The notes beneath the pieces were generated by a model, which had not been told where the DNA came from, did no database searches, and saw nothing but the letters and a program-made list of their open reading frames with translations. Both the position numbers and the translations under genes were made by a program. A stretch of 64,000 nt of DNA from Microbacterium paraoxydans. GTDB taxonomy: Bacteria > Actinomycetota > Actinomycetes > Actinomycetales > Microbacteriaceae. The stretch is taken from the NCBI RefSeq assembly GCF_018224615.1, contig NZ_JAGTUK010000001.1, positions 558,001 to 622,000 on the forward strand, written 5' to 3'. Numbering within the stretch: the stretch's first letter is position 1; each line of letters begins with the position of its first letter. This document shows, in pieces, positions 1-8,632 of this stretch.

Positions 1-217
1 GAGCGAGTGGACGAGCAACTTCGGGCTCCTCGGGGAGATCAAGCAGGCGCGGCGCGGCGTGGTGCTGCAGCCGGAGACGATCGACGGCGAGCTGGTGCTC
101 AAGGCCCCGCTGCCGCGCATCGGCCGCGGCGAGTTCCCGGTGGGGCGGGCGGTGCTGGCGCAGCGCGGCAAGATCGTGCGCGTGCAGTTCCCGCTCGTGA
201 TCCCGGAGACCGTGTGA
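1..217 (+). CDS. eccC: EccC, type VII secretion ATPase, C-terminal end only (5' truncated by window)
   Basis: The window opens inside this gene. The reading frame starts at base 2 and gives 71 codons before TGA at 215-217. The visible tail contains GLLGEIKQARRG, then LQPETIDGELVL, then LPRIGRGEFPVGR and a closing VQFPLV, which matches how FtsK/SpoIIIE-type EccC proteins of ESX systems end. EccC is the membrane-bound hexameric motor that engages WXG100 substrates and drives them through the type VII channel. No ATPase motif is inside the window, so the call rests on this tail and on the WXG100 gene that follows after 112 bases. It could be another FtsK-like ATPase, but the context makes that less likely. 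Confidence 0.75.
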   Translation, partial: SEWTSNFGLLGEIKQARRGVVLQPETIDGELVLKAPLPRIGRGEFPVGRAVLAQRGKIVRVQFPLVIPETV

Positions 218-231
218 GCCGCGGCGGATTC

Positions 232-249
232 ATGGGGACTTCTCCCCAT
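232..249. promoter_or_regulatory. 18-bp palindrome upstream of the WXG100 gene (site 1 of 3)
   Basis: The site reads ATGGGGA-CTTC-TCCCCAT, a perfect inverted repeat of 7-bp arms around 4 bases. It lies 21 bases before a -10-like TTACTC (271-276) and about 80 bases before the WXG100 start. The same palindrome occurs at 6605 and 58087, each time ahead of a WXG100-type operon. I read it as the binding site of an unidentified regulator. Confidence 0.65.
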
Positions 250-329
250 AGGCAGGGCTCATCGCCTTCGTTACTCTCGAAGAACAAGAACACCTCCGGC
301 ACCGGCCGGGGCGACCGGAAGGTAACACC

Positions 330-626
330 ATGACGAACCTCAAAGTCAGCTACGCCGACATGAAGGACGCTGCTGGCCGTCTCCGCACGGGCCAGCAGGA
401 GATCGAGACCCAGCTCAAGAACCTGCGTGCGTACGTGTCGCAGCTCGTCTCGGGCGGCTTCGTGACCACGTCCGCGTCGGGTGCGTTCGACGCGTCGTAC
501 GCGCAGTTCAACCAGGGCGCGACCGCGACCATCGCGGGCATCGAGGGCATGGCCCGCTTCCTCGACGTGGCGGCCCAGTCGCTGCAGTCGACCGACGAGC
601 AGCTCGCCGCGCAGATCCGCCAGTAA
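330..626 (+). CDS. WXG100 family ESX secretion substrate, 98 aa
   Basis: This is a 98-residue, all-helical protein of the size of EsxA/EsxB. Two amphipathic helices (about residues 8-40 and 52-95) flank a turn reading VSGGFVTTSASGAF, which takes the place of the canonical W-x-G hairpin; the Trp is replaced by Phe. No signal peptide is present, as expected for a substrate exported by the EccC motor encoded just upstream. The start is fixed by GGAAGG at 317-322. A perfect terminator hairpin follows at once, so it forms a single-gene transcript behind the palindrome at 232. WXG100 proteins dimerise and serve as secretion signals or effectors; which applies here cannot be seen. Confidence 0.85.
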   Translation: MTNLKVSYADMKDAAGRLRTGQQEIETQLKNLRAYVSQLVSGGFVTTSASGAFDASYAQFNQGATATIAGIEGMARFLDVAAQSLQSTDEQLAAQIRQ

Positions 627-636
627 AGCCTCAGCG

Positions 637-671
637 AGAAGAGGGGATGCCGATACGGCATCCCCTCTTCT
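637..671 (+). terminator. Intrinsic terminator after the WXG100 gene
   Basis: A perfect 16-bp stem (637-652 with 656-671) closes a 3-base loop, 11 bases after the stop codon. The right arm ends in a T/C-rich run. It separates the WXG100 gene from the secreted-protein genes downstream. Confidence 0.85.
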
Positions 672-891
672 GCATGTGCGACCGGATATGGCGGCAGCAC
701 TTCGCCCTCATCTGTCGACGAAGAAGGGCGAAGTATCGTCGAGCTCTCTAAAATATTGATCTCTTCCGACGGTATTCCTAGCGTGGTTCACCAATAGATA
801 AATGCGCAAGAGATGTTTCCGCTATGCGCCGCGGTATCTGGGGGGAGGCCGCGCGCGAGAAATGTCTCTTCCGAAAAGAAAGGGATGAATT
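672..891 (+). promoter_or_regulatory. AT-richer leader with an inverted repeat, ahead of the secreted protein at 892
   Basis: This stretch is clearly less GC-rich than its surroundings. It contains a 10-bp inverted repeat (699-708 with 725-734, 16-base loop), a TAAAAT-like hexamer near 749 and a TAGATA-like hexamer near 793. One of these probably serves as the -10 element for the gene at 892; I cannot say which. The ribosome binding site AGAAAGGG lies at 877-884. Confidence 0.4.
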
Positions 892-1644
892 ATGCAGTCG
901 AAGACGATCGCGGAGGGGCGCCGTGCGGGAGGCCGGTCGCGCTGGGGTGCGATGTCGCTGGTCTCCGGAGTCGCGGCTCTTCTGATCGCGGCCACCGTCG
1001 CCACGCCGGCGTCGGCCGACGAGATCGGCACGGGCTACGGCCGCACCGATTGTTCGAACGGTGCGGCGGCGCGGTTCACGACGCTGCCGCTGTGTCCGCA
1101 GCAGCCGTGGGAGAAGACGTTCAAGCGGGTCACCGACGGCCTCCTCAGCGGCGGCACGTCGGAGATCGCGAACAACATGCTGCGGGAGAACTGCGCGCCC
1201 GGTCAGGTGAGTCACATCGCTGCCCGGTTCTCCACCGCGCCGACGTGCACCGTGAGGGAGCCCACCGACGGGGAGAAGCTCGGCGCGCGCCTGGGTATGG
1301 CCCTGGGCGGCCTCGGCTTCAAGGTCCCCGCTGTCCCGCTCGGAGAGGGGGTGGAGGGCGCGGAGTCCTTCGTCGGCTCCCTGCCCCTCGACGCCGAGAC
1401 GGTGGCGACGCGGACGGCCTCGCTCACGGCCTCGGGCCTCAAGGCGGGCGCTCAGGCCGTCCCGGGTTCCACCGCCGCGGGCGGTGCGGGTGCGCCGGCG
1501 GACGCTCCGCAGGAGAGCCAGGGGCAGGGCGCGGGCGTCGATCAGAGCCAGGGTGCGTCGAACCAGCCGGAGAGCGTCTGGGGACAGCAGGGCTGGAATG
1601 ACCAGGGGGAGTGGGTCGATCAGCCGCAGACCAGCGGCTTCTGA
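892..1644 (+). CDS. Secreted protein with Sec leader and two CysxxxCys-type repeats, function unknown
   Basis: The protein has 250 residues. A basic N-terminus (GRRAGGRSRW) leads into a hydrophobic segment and an ASA-type cleavage site near residue 42, so it is exported by Sec. Two short related blocks follow: ARFTTLPLC near residue 62 and ARFSTAPTC near 116, each bounded by a preceding cysteine, which suggests a small duplicated disulfide-bonded unit. The second half is rich in Gly, Ala and Gln and looks disordered. The start is ATG at 892 behind AGAAAGGG. The leader closely resembles that of the next gene (see 2023), and both sit beside ESX genes. I do not recognise the family. Confidence 0.7.
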   Translation: MQSKTIAEGRRAGGRSRWGAMSLVSGVAALLIAATVATPASADEIGTGYGRTDCSNGAAARFTTLPLCPQQPWEKTFKRVTDGLLSGGTSEIANNMLRENCAPGQVSHIAARFSTAPTCTVREPTDGEKLGARLGMALGGLGFKVPAVPLGEGVEGAESFVGSLPLDAETVATRTASLTASGLKAGAQAVPGSTAAGGAGAPADAPQESQGQGAGVDQSQGASNQPESVWGQQGWNDQGEWVDQPQTSGF

Positions 1645-2022
1645 CCCCCCGGCGCGTCAGCGCCGTTGAACCGTCGGCCCCCGGTCATCGCCTCGCCAGG
1701 ATGCCCGGGGGCCGACCCTTGCTCGCGCACGTGCAGTGGCGGCACGGTGTCTCGGTCTGCGGTCGATTCCTGCGGATGATCCGCCGGTGTCTTTCTGGCC
1801 GCTCGGGCCGCGACAATTGTGCGCGGCGATTTCCGTCCGGATCGCCGCAATGGACCAGTGAATCGCGCCCTCGGGGTGGGCATATTGCCATTCACAATGG
1901 TGCGGAATAGCGTGTGAGCGAAACGCGCCGTCGATAGTCCGAATTGCGCATGATCTGACCCCCGCGCTTGTTGCCGATGGTCACTTTATGCGCAGATTCC
2001 GTGCTGTCGCGGCCGGAAAGGA
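1645..2022. other. 378-base intergenic stretch between the two leader-sharing secreted genes
   Basis: A hairpin at 1673-1716 probably ends the upstream transcript. The stretch from about 1850 to 2020 is less GC-rich and should hold the promoter of the gene at 2023. It includes CCATT-CAC-AATGG near 1889. I see no ORF, RNA gene or repeat that I can support. Confidence 0.45.
1673..1716 (+). terminator. Probable hairpin terminator after the gene at 892
   Basis: A perfect 12-bp GC-rich stem (1673-1684 with 1705-1716) encloses a 20-base loop, 28 bases after the stop codon. There is no clear T-run, so it may be a weak or factor-assisted terminator. Confidence 0.5.
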
Positions 2023-2721
2023 ATGATGATGATGATGAAGAAGAAGACGACAATGCGCAGTGGGGACTGGCGGGAATGTGCACCGCGGTGGGGTGCGATT
2101 TCCGCGGCGGCAGGGGTGGCAGCGCTGGCCTGTGCCGTCGCCGTCGGATCCCCGGCTCTCGCTGACGCGGGTGACGACTCGGGGTACGGGTCGAGTTCGT
2201 TCAGCGGCGACGGCTGGGGCACGTCCTGGCAGTGGCCTTCCGCCCCGCAGGGCGGCGGCGATCAGCAGGGGTCGCAGCCGGCGCAGCCGCAGCAGTCCTC
2301 GCCGCAGCAGTTTGCCCCGCAGCCGTTCGCGCCGCAGCAGACCTCGCCGCAGCAGGCCCCGGCCAGCCCGATGGACCGCGAGGACTACCTTCGGAGCACG
2401 GCGCACTTCCAGGGTGTTCCGTTCCAGGAGTATGTGCAGAACAAGGCGCAGTGGGACCAGCGGGATCAGCAGGAGCTGCTGCGGCTGGCACAGGAGGACG
2501 CCGCTCCGCAGCAGCAGCAGGCGCAGCCGCAGGATGTTCCGCAGACGCAGCAGCAGCCACTCTCGGAGCGGGAATACTGGAGGCAGAACCGCATCGCGCC
2601 CTGGGACAAGGATGTGATGGCCCCGGAGGCCTACTGGTGGAGCCCGGAGAAGTGGCGGCAGGGCATGACCTTCGAGCAGTTCATGCTGAACAGGCGCCAG
2701 CAGCAGGCCGCGAACCAGTAG
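2023..2721 (+). CDS. Secreted Gln/Pro-rich protein sharing its leader with the gene at 892
   Basis: The protein has up to 232 residues. The sequence RWGAISAAAGVAALACAVAV followed by an ALAD cleavage site matches the leader of the 892 protein (RWGAMSLVSGVAAL), and both mature parts soon reach a GYG. The middle is low-complexity Q/P/A. The C-terminal half carries two related blocks, DREDYLR...QGVPFQEYVQNK and SEREYWR...QGMTFEQFMLNR, each a short aromatic and charged helix pair. The start is unclear: GGAAAGG (2015-2021) is followed by five ATG codons in a row (2023-2037) and three AAG codons. The second or third ATG has the better spacing, so the first one or two Met may not be translated. Function unknown; probably cell-wall or secretion associated. 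Confidence 0.65.
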   Translation: MMMMMKKKTTMRSGDWRECAPRWGAISAAAGVAALACAVAVGSPALADAGDDSGYGSSSFSGDGWGTSWQWPSAPQGGGDQQGSQPAQPQQSSPQQFAPQPFAPQQTSPQQAPASPMDREDYLRSTAHFQGVPFQEYVQNKAQWDQRDQQELLRLAQEDAAPQQQQAQPQDVPQTQQQPLSEREYWRQNRIAPWDKDVMAPEAYWWSPEKWRQGMTFEQFMLNRRQQQAANQ

Positions 2722-2773
2722 TGCGCCGTCTCTCCCAGACCCGGCAGTCAGCGTCGTCTTGAGCGGCGCGCCC

Positions 2774-2814
2774 TCGCCCCCTGAACGTCCAACCCCCGGG
2801 CGCTCAGGGGGCGA
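2774..2814. terminator. Bidirectional terminator between convergent genes
   Basis: A perfect 11-bp stem (2774-2784 with 2804-2814) sits between the stop codons of the genes at 2721 (+) and 2832 (-). Confidence 0.65.
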
Positions 2815-2831
2815 ACCTCATCCGTCGGCGT

Positions 2832-3308
2832 CTATCCCTGCGCCGTCGTGACGTCGGCGAGGTGACGGGCGTTGTGATTCAGCACCTTCACGATGATGCC
2901 GCGGCGGCGCAGCTCGGCGACCGTGCGGGCGCCCTCGTCGCTGTCGCGGCCGAGGGCGGCGATCGTCGCGACCACGAGCACGTCACCGGCCTGGAGGGTG
3001 CCGATGAGGCGGGCGATGCGGTCGCTCCAGCTCTCGAGGATGTCGGGCGCCGGGTGGCGGAAGCCCTCGATGGGCACCCCGAAGCGCGTCAGGTCGGCGC
3101 GCTGCTCCACGACGGACGGCATGTCGTCGCGGGCGACCACCAGACCCACCAGGCGGGAGCCGTCCGGGCGGGCGAGCCAGAAGTTGCGGTTCTCCTGCAG
3201 CTCCGTGAAGCACTTCGGGCACTCGGCAGCCGCGTGCGGCAGGTGCAGCGGGCTCGTCAGCGCCTCATCCACCGATGCCGTGGTCGTGGGTTCGATCGTC
3301 TCGCTCAT
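2832..3308 (-). CDS. Resolvase-fold protein lacking the catalytic serine
   Basis: The protein has 158 residues. After a CPKC motif near residue 30, residues 50-150 align without gaps to the N-terminal catalytic domain of serine resolvases: RLVG at the first strand, then AGDVLVVATIAALGRD where active enzymes have a GDxLxVxxLDRLGRD pattern. The residues at the catalytic Arg8 and Ser10 positions are Val and Arg, and the Asp67-Arg68 pair is Ala-Ala; only the last Arg (LGR) remains. Recombinase activity is therefore unlikely, and no DNA-binding tail follows. It is the last gene of the operon that begins at 6539, 59 bases after the WXG100-like gene. A regulatory or scaffold role linked to secretion is inference. 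Confidence 0.65.
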   Translation of the reverse strand: MSETIEPTTTASVDEALTSPLHLPHAAAECPKCFTELQENRNFWLARPDGSRLVGLVVARDDMPSVVEQRADLTRFGVPIEGFRHPAPDILESWSDRIARLIGTLQAGDVLVVATIAALGRDSDEGARTVAELRRRGIIVKVLNHNARHLADVTTAQG

Positions 3309-3367
3309 CGCGCACCTCCGAGTCCATTGTGCCCTGTCCGCAACCCGACCGGTGCCCCTCGGGTGTC

Positions 3368-3649
3368 CTACGGAGTGCCGCCGTTCGCGGCGCTGGTGAT
3401 CTCGGCCTCCTGCGTCTCGAACGCGGTCGCGGCATCGCGAGCGACCACGCCCGCACCGGCCGTCATGCTCTGCAGCTGCAGCAGCGTGCCCTTGGCCCAC
3501 ATCGCCCAGGTGTCGGCGGCCGCGGAGACGGCGGAGCTGCCGCACGCCCCGAGCGCGAGGTCCACGTCGAGGCTCATGGCCCAGGCCGTGCTCTGCAGCG
3601 TGCTGCCGGTGGAACCGACGGCGTCGGAGTCGAACTGGAGATCGGTCAT
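3368..3649 (-). CDS. WXG100-like small helical protein, ESX partner
   Basis: This 93-residue protein is predicted to form two helices, with a short turn around GACGSSAVSAAA and a TWAMWAKG helix start. It has no signal peptide. It resembles the 88-residue protein at 58160 in length, Ala/Thr-rich composition and the pattern G-x-S-A/T-V...DAA.AF near the C-terminus. Its ATG overlaps the stop of the lipoprotein gene (ATGA, 3646-3649), which implies translational coupling. It is likely a partner of the large substrate encoded first in the operon. Family assignment rests on size, fold pattern and context, since the WXG motif itself is degenerate. Confidence 0.6.
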   Translation of the reverse strand: MTDLQFDSDAVGSTGSTLQSTAWAMSLDVDLALGACGSSAVSAAADTWAMWAKGTLLQLQSMTAGAGVVARDAATAFETQEAEITSAANGGTP

Positions 3650-4245
3650 GACGGCTCCTTCACATCATCCGGCGAGTACGTCTCGGTGGGATCGGGCTGG
3701 GGGTCGAACAGGCCGATGCTCGCGTCGGAGAGGTCGCACTCCTCGGCCGTGGGGGCGCCCCCGCCAGCCTTGCGATGCTCGCCTCCTGCCGTGACCCTGT
3801 ACTCCTTGATCTCCCCCACGAGATCGTCGGGGACGTCGGGCTGGTCCGCGGTGAGGAACCAGTTGGTCGCCTCGCACACCCGCACGACTGCTTGCGTGCC
3901 GCTCTCTTCGTCGACGGAGAGCGGGATCATCGGCGTCGGCCCGGGGAAGACCCCGAACTCCTCACGCCCGGCTTGGCCGATCTGCGCGTTGTACACCTGC
4001 TGGGCGACCAACGCCTGCGTGGTGGACTGCAGCTCCTTTGCGGTGTAATCCCGCGTCACCCAGGCGGTGTTCAGCGCGAGATCGGAGGCGCGAACGGCCT
4101 GCACCCACGGGCTGTCTTCGAGCTCGCCCGACGGCGCACCGTCCTGCCAGGCGACCTCTGGCGCTTCCACGCCCGGGGTCGGGGTGCATCCCGCCAGGGC
4201 GATGCCGGAGACGACGAGCGCCGCCCACGCGTACTTCCGCTGCAT
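3646..4245 (-). CDS. Lipoprotein of the ESX-linked operon
   Basis: This is a 199-residue lipoprotein. The signal MQRKYAWAALVVSGIALAGC ends in a lipobox (LAGC) that places the lipidated Cys at residue 20, so it is anchored on the outer face of the membrane. The mature part is acidic and Pro-rich with no domain I recognise. ATG at 4245 is chosen because AAGGA lies at a proper distance upstream; a start 21 bases earlier would add residues before the signal. It begins 2 bases after the large substrate gene and overlaps the next gene by ATGA. A lipoprotein also closes the second ESX-type module at 60324, so a lipoprotein seems to be a standing part of these units. Confidence 0.75.
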   Translation of the reverse strand: MQRKYAWAALVVSGIALAGCTPTPGVEAPEVAWQDGAPSGELEDSPWVQAVRASDLALNTAWVTRDYTAKELQSTTQALVAQQVYNAQIGQAGREEFGVFPGPTPMIPLSVDEESGTQAVVRVCEATNWFLTADQPDVPDDLVGEIKEYRVTAGGEHRKAGGGAPTAEECDLSDASIGLFDPQPDPTETYSPDDVKEPS

Positions 4246-4247
4246 TC

Positions 4248-6539
4248 TCAATGTCCTTCTGCCCACGAGGTGTTCGCCTCGACGCCGCGCTGATAGTCGC
4301 GGAACAACTCGCCGGTGAGTTCTTCGACCTGCGACGGCGTGAGCCCCTCGGTCATCCCGAGCTGCTCCAGCATCTGCCCGAACGTCTCACGGGCCGCGCT
4401 CTCGCGACCCTCGGCGCTGTTCTCCTGCTCCTGCAACAGTACTTCGTGCGTGTTGGCCCAGGCGGCCGTGGCCTGGCCCGAGCCCCAGTCGCTGATGCCG
4501 CCGACGACCGCGCTCTGGGCCACGTCGATCGCGACGCTGCCGCCTGCGACCAGGACGTCGCCCACGGCGGGGATCGGGATGAGTCCGACGACCGTTCCCA
4601 CCCCGTCGATCGCCGCCTGCACGGCCTCGTCGTGGCGGGTGGCTTCGGCGAGGGCGGAGCCCGCGGGGGACCCGTCGAGCCAGCCCTGCAGCTCGACCAC
4701 GCGCTCCAGCAGGTCGGCCTTGACGTCGCTTCCGGCGGGCGCGAGGTCGGCGATCGCGATCAGTGCGTCCTGATACTGACCGACCGACTGCGCCATGACC
4801 ACGGCGCCCGCAGACGGGGTCTCGCCGTCGCTCCAGGTCGCGGTGCCGAGGAGCTGGGCCAGCATGTTCGGCTCCAGGTTCGGGATCGCCCGGGAGACGT
4901 CGTCTGTGCCCACCATGATGTTCATCGAGAACGGCCCGTCGGCGGCGGTCGCATTGCTGTCGCTGATGGCCTCGGAGAAGTACGGCATCGACAGCGAGAT
5001 GCCCTCGGCGAGCCGGACCTGGCCGATGCTGGTCAGGTTCTCCGGCAGGAAGGCATCGTTCCCGATCAGCGCGGTGACCACGTGCGTCGTGAGGCTCGCG
5101 ACGCGCTCCCAGGTCTCGGGGTTGTAGGTGTGCGCAGCGTCGGCCGGGCCGCCCGCGGCCTGCTGGGCTCCGGCCCACAGCGCGCTCGGGCCCTCGAAGC
5201 CGTCGCCCGAGGTCTCCGCGCCCCAGTCGCGCTCCCCGAACCAGTACTCGATGCGGCCCTCGCCGAGGACCCCGTCGCCGAACGGGTCGTCCTCGGTCGA
5301 GGTGAGCCAGTCGAGCGCGGCATCGGGGTAGGTGCCGAGGGTGGAGAAGATGCGCCCCGCGAGGTCATCGACCCGGTTGCCGTCGAGGCCGGTCTGCTCG
5401 CCCTCGAGGAACGCCAGCGTGCGGCCGCCCGCGTTCGGCGAGAAGTCGGTCCAGCCGCCGTAGAGCATGCTCGACGGGTCGCGCTCGATGCGGTCGATCT
5501 CGTCGGCCATCGCCACGGTCAGGTTCACGCCGAGCGGGTGGTTCTTCTCGTCGGAGAACAGGAAGCCGATCGCGGCGACCGCGCCGCCCACGCTCGACGA
5601 GGCGCCGGTGAGCATGCTCTCGGCGAAGTCGCTCGACGTCGACTCGGTCCAGATCTGCGAGCCCGTCGACAGGCCGCCCCGGATCGAGGTGGCCAGCGCG
5701 AGAGCGGTCGCTCCGGCGAGTCCGTCGACCATGACCGCGTCGCCGAGGTTGTCGATCATCGAGACGGTGTTCTCGCCGCCGACCTCCAGGAAGAACTGCG
5801 ACATGACGAACGTGTCGTCACCCCACACGTCGAAGAAGTCCTGCATCGCCTGCAGATTCTCGTCGGTGATGTCGCCCTCGGCGATCTCGTCGGCGACGTT
5901 CGCGAACGCGTCGCCGAGGTTGTCGTAGTTCAGGTCGTCGATGTCGTCGATACCCGCGAAGCTCAGGGCCGACTGCATCGCGTCCCAGCGGGCCGAGGCG
6001 GGTGGGGCCAGCGCCGCGACCAGGGTGCTGTCGGCGGTCTCGCGCTGCGTGGCGAGCGCCTTGAGCTGGTTCGCCGCCTGGCGCATGTCCGCGAGGCCCG
6101 CCGTGGTGCCGCTGGGCACCCACAGTCCGGGCTGCAGCGTGGGGCTGGGCGCGTTGAAGGTGTAGGTCGACAGCGGGAAAAGGCTCTCCTCCTGCTCCGC
6201 GGCCTTCCACGTGGCATAGCCGCTCGCGTACGCCTGGTGGGCGGCGGCGGTCGCGGTGCGGATGCGGTCCACCTCGGCCGCATAAGCGGTGAGGGCGGAC
6301 TGCACCGCGGCGAACTCGGTCGTCAGCTCCGAGCAGAGGGTCTGCGGCTTGGTGAGCGACGAACGGAAGGCGGCGCCGGCGTCTCCGGCCCACACCTCGT
6401 CGGTGGTGCTGGTCGCCGCGTTCGCCAGCGCCGAGCGCACGGTCTCGGTCCCGGTGCTGCGGTTGCTCACGCGTGTCGCCGCGTCGTTCACCGCGCCGGT
6501 CGCCCCGCGCCCCGGATGAAGATCGTCCCACTGTGCCAT
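4248..6539 (-). CDS. Large WXG100/LXG-like ESX substrate, DUF6571-like
   Basis: The protein has 763 residues. The first 110 (MAQWDDLHPGRG..., then DEVWAGDAGAAFRSSL, with W-x-G at WAG) form a WXG100-like four-helix export domain. The long body is all-alpha, with repeated acidic motifs and a central region of the kind seen in actinobacterial DUF6571 proteins. Near the C-terminus a hydrophobic segment (VGTVVGLIPIPAVGDVLVAG) could insert into a membrane. There is no Sec signal. The start at 6539 is fixed by GGAGGGG upstream. It is the first gene of a four-gene operon behind the palindrome at 6605. It may be a secreted toxin or a structural surface protein; no catalytic motif is evident and no immunity gene can be assigned with certainty. 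Confidence 0.65.
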   Translation of the reverse strand: MAQWDDLHPGRGATGAVNDAATRVSNRSTGTETVRSALANAATSTTDEVWAGDAGAAFRSSLTKPQTLCSELTTEFAAVQSALTAYAAEVDRIRTATAAAHQAYASGYATWKAAEQEESLFPLSTYTFNAPSPTLQPGLWVPSGTTAGLADMRQAANQLKALATQRETADSTLVAALAPPASARWDAMQSALSFAGIDDIDDLNYDNLGDAFANVADEIAEGDITDENLQAMQDFFDVWGDDTFVMSQFFLEVGGENTVSMIDNLGDAVMVDGLAGATALALATSIRGGLSTGSQIWTESTSSDFAESMLTGASSSVGGAVAAIGFLFSDEKNHPLGVNLTVAMADEIDRIERDPSSMLYGGWTDFSPNAGGRTLAFLEGEQTGLDGNRVDDLAGRIFSTLGTYPDAALDWLTSTEDDPFGDGVLGEGRIEYWFGERDWGAETSGDGFEGPSALWAGAQQAAGGPADAAHTYNPETWERVASLTTHVVTALIGNDAFLPENLTSIGQVRLAEGISLSMPYFSEAISDSNATAADGPFSMNIMVGTDDVSRAIPNLEPNMLAQLLGTATWSDGETPSAGAVVMAQSVGQYQDALIAIADLAPAGSDVKADLLERVVELQGWLDGSPAGSALAEATRHDEAVQAAIDGVGTVVGLIPIPAVGDVLVAGGSVAIDVAQSAVVGGISDWGSGQATAAWANTHEVLLQEQENSAEGRESAARETFGQMLEQLGMTEGLTPSQVEELTGELFRDYQRGVEANTSWAEGH

Positions 6540-6604
6540 GTCGTCGCCCCTCCTCGACGGTGTCCCGTCCGCAGCAAATCTACCGGGGTGGCACAAGCGC
6601 GGCG

Positions 6605-6622
6605 ATGGGCAGAACTCCCCAT
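6605..6622. promoter_or_regulatory. 18-bp palindrome upstream of the DUF6571-like operon (site 2 of 3)
   Basis: On the coding (minus) strand it reads ATGGGGA-GTTC-TGCCCAT, one mismatch from perfect symmetry. The -10-like TAGATT (6577-6582) starts 22 bases further on, and the gene starts 65 bases from the site. Same element as at 232 and 58087. Confidence 0.6.
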
Positions 6623-6638
6623 GCGCCGCGAGGATTCG

Positions 6639-7640
<1,002 letters not shown>

Positions 7641-7667
7641 CGACCGTCGGCGCGGGGGCGCGCGGAG

Positions 7668-7673
7668 TACCCT
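7668..7673 (+). promoter_or_regulatory. Leaderless -10 element of the gene at 7680
   Basis: TACCCT followed by six bases and ATG, mirrored by the divergent mdh promoter 28 bases away. Confidence 0.5.
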
Positions 7674-7679
7674 CGACGC

Positions 7680-8561
7680 ATGACGTTCAATCCCGATGCG
7701 GACCTCTCCGGCAACACCACGCGCCGTCGCGGACGCACGGCGGCGATCGCCGGTGGCACCGGGGTCGGCGTGCTCGGTCTGCTCGCTTTGATCGCCGGCC
7801 CGCTGCTGGGCATCGACCTGTCCGGGCTGATCGGCGGGGGCGCTCCGAGCGGCGGTGGCAGCTCCGAGGGTTCGGTGATCGAGAACTGCGACACGGGCGC
7901 CGATGCCAACGCCGACGTGGACTGCCGCATGGCGGGCGCGCAGCTCGCCCTCGACACGTTCTGGGAGGACCACGTGGAGGGGTACCGGGCGCCGCAGCTG
8001 GTCGTCGTGGACGGTTCCACGCCCACCGCGTGCGGCACCGCGTCGAACGCCGTCGGGCCATTCTTCTGCCCGGGTGACGAGACGGTCTACATCGACCCGA
8101 CGTTCTTCTCGCTCATGCAACAGCAGTTCGGGGCCACCGCGGGCAACCTCGCGCAGCTCTACATCGTGGGACACGAGTGGGGGCACCACATCCAGTACAT
8201 CACCGGGGTCATGGAGCGGTACCCCGACAACGGTACGGGCCCGGGAAGCAACGGCGTGCGCACCGAACTGCAGGCCGACTGCTACGCGGGTGCCTGGATC
8301 GGACGGATGTCGTCGAGCACGGACCCCAACGGGGTGCCGTACCTGCAGCCGTCCACCGAGGAGCAACGCATCGACGCGCTCAACGCGGCGTCCACGGTCG
8401 GCGACGACCACATCCAGGAGCAGTCCGGCTTCGTGAACCCGGAGACCTGGACGCACGGTTCGAGCGAGCAGCGCCAGCGCTGGTTCGCAGAGGGTTATGC
8501 CAACGGGCTCGAGGCGTGCGGGCAGGTGTTCACGCTCCCCGCCGAGCAGCTCGATCCGTAG
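7680..8561 (+). CDS. KPN_02809/YpfJ-type neutral zinc metallopeptidase, membrane-anchored
   Basis: The protein has 293 residues. A basic stretch (TRRRGRT) precedes a single membrane helix at about 20-45, then a Gly/Ser linker, then an extracytoplasmic domain. Its HEWGHH motif (His165, Glu166, His169) is the HExxH zinc site, and TELQADCYAGAW near 198-209 supplies the third ligand region typical of this family. The Cys residues (70, 82, 118 and 130, plus others) may form disulfides. ATG at 7680 is favoured because a -10 element ends six bases upstream; longer in-frame extensions have no start signal. Its substrates are unknown. Confidence 0.85.
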   Translation: MTFNPDADLSGNTTRRRGRTAAIAGGTGVGVLGLLALIAGPLLGIDLSGLIGGGAPSGGGSSEGSVIENCDTGADANADVDCRMAGAQLALDTFWEDHVEGYRAPQLVVVDGSTPTACGTASNAVGPFFCPGDETVYIDPTFFSLMQQQFGATAGNLAQLYIVGHEWGHHIQYITGVMERYPDNGTGPGSNGVRTELQADCYAGAWIGRMSSSTDPNGVPYLQPSTEEQRIDALNAASTVGDDHIQEQSGFVNPETWTHGSSEQRQRWFAEGYANGLEACGQVFTLPAEQLDP

Positions 8562-8632
8562 ATCCCCGGTCGCGCGAGACCGCTCCGCTACCGTGGAGAT
8601 CGCACGACCGCACGACCGGCTGGGGGCCGACG

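Noticed and set aside
2832..3308. Resolvase-like protein as a sign of a transposon or integrated element
   Set aside because: Catalytic residues are missing, and I found no terminal inverted repeats, target duplications or other mobile genes nearby.
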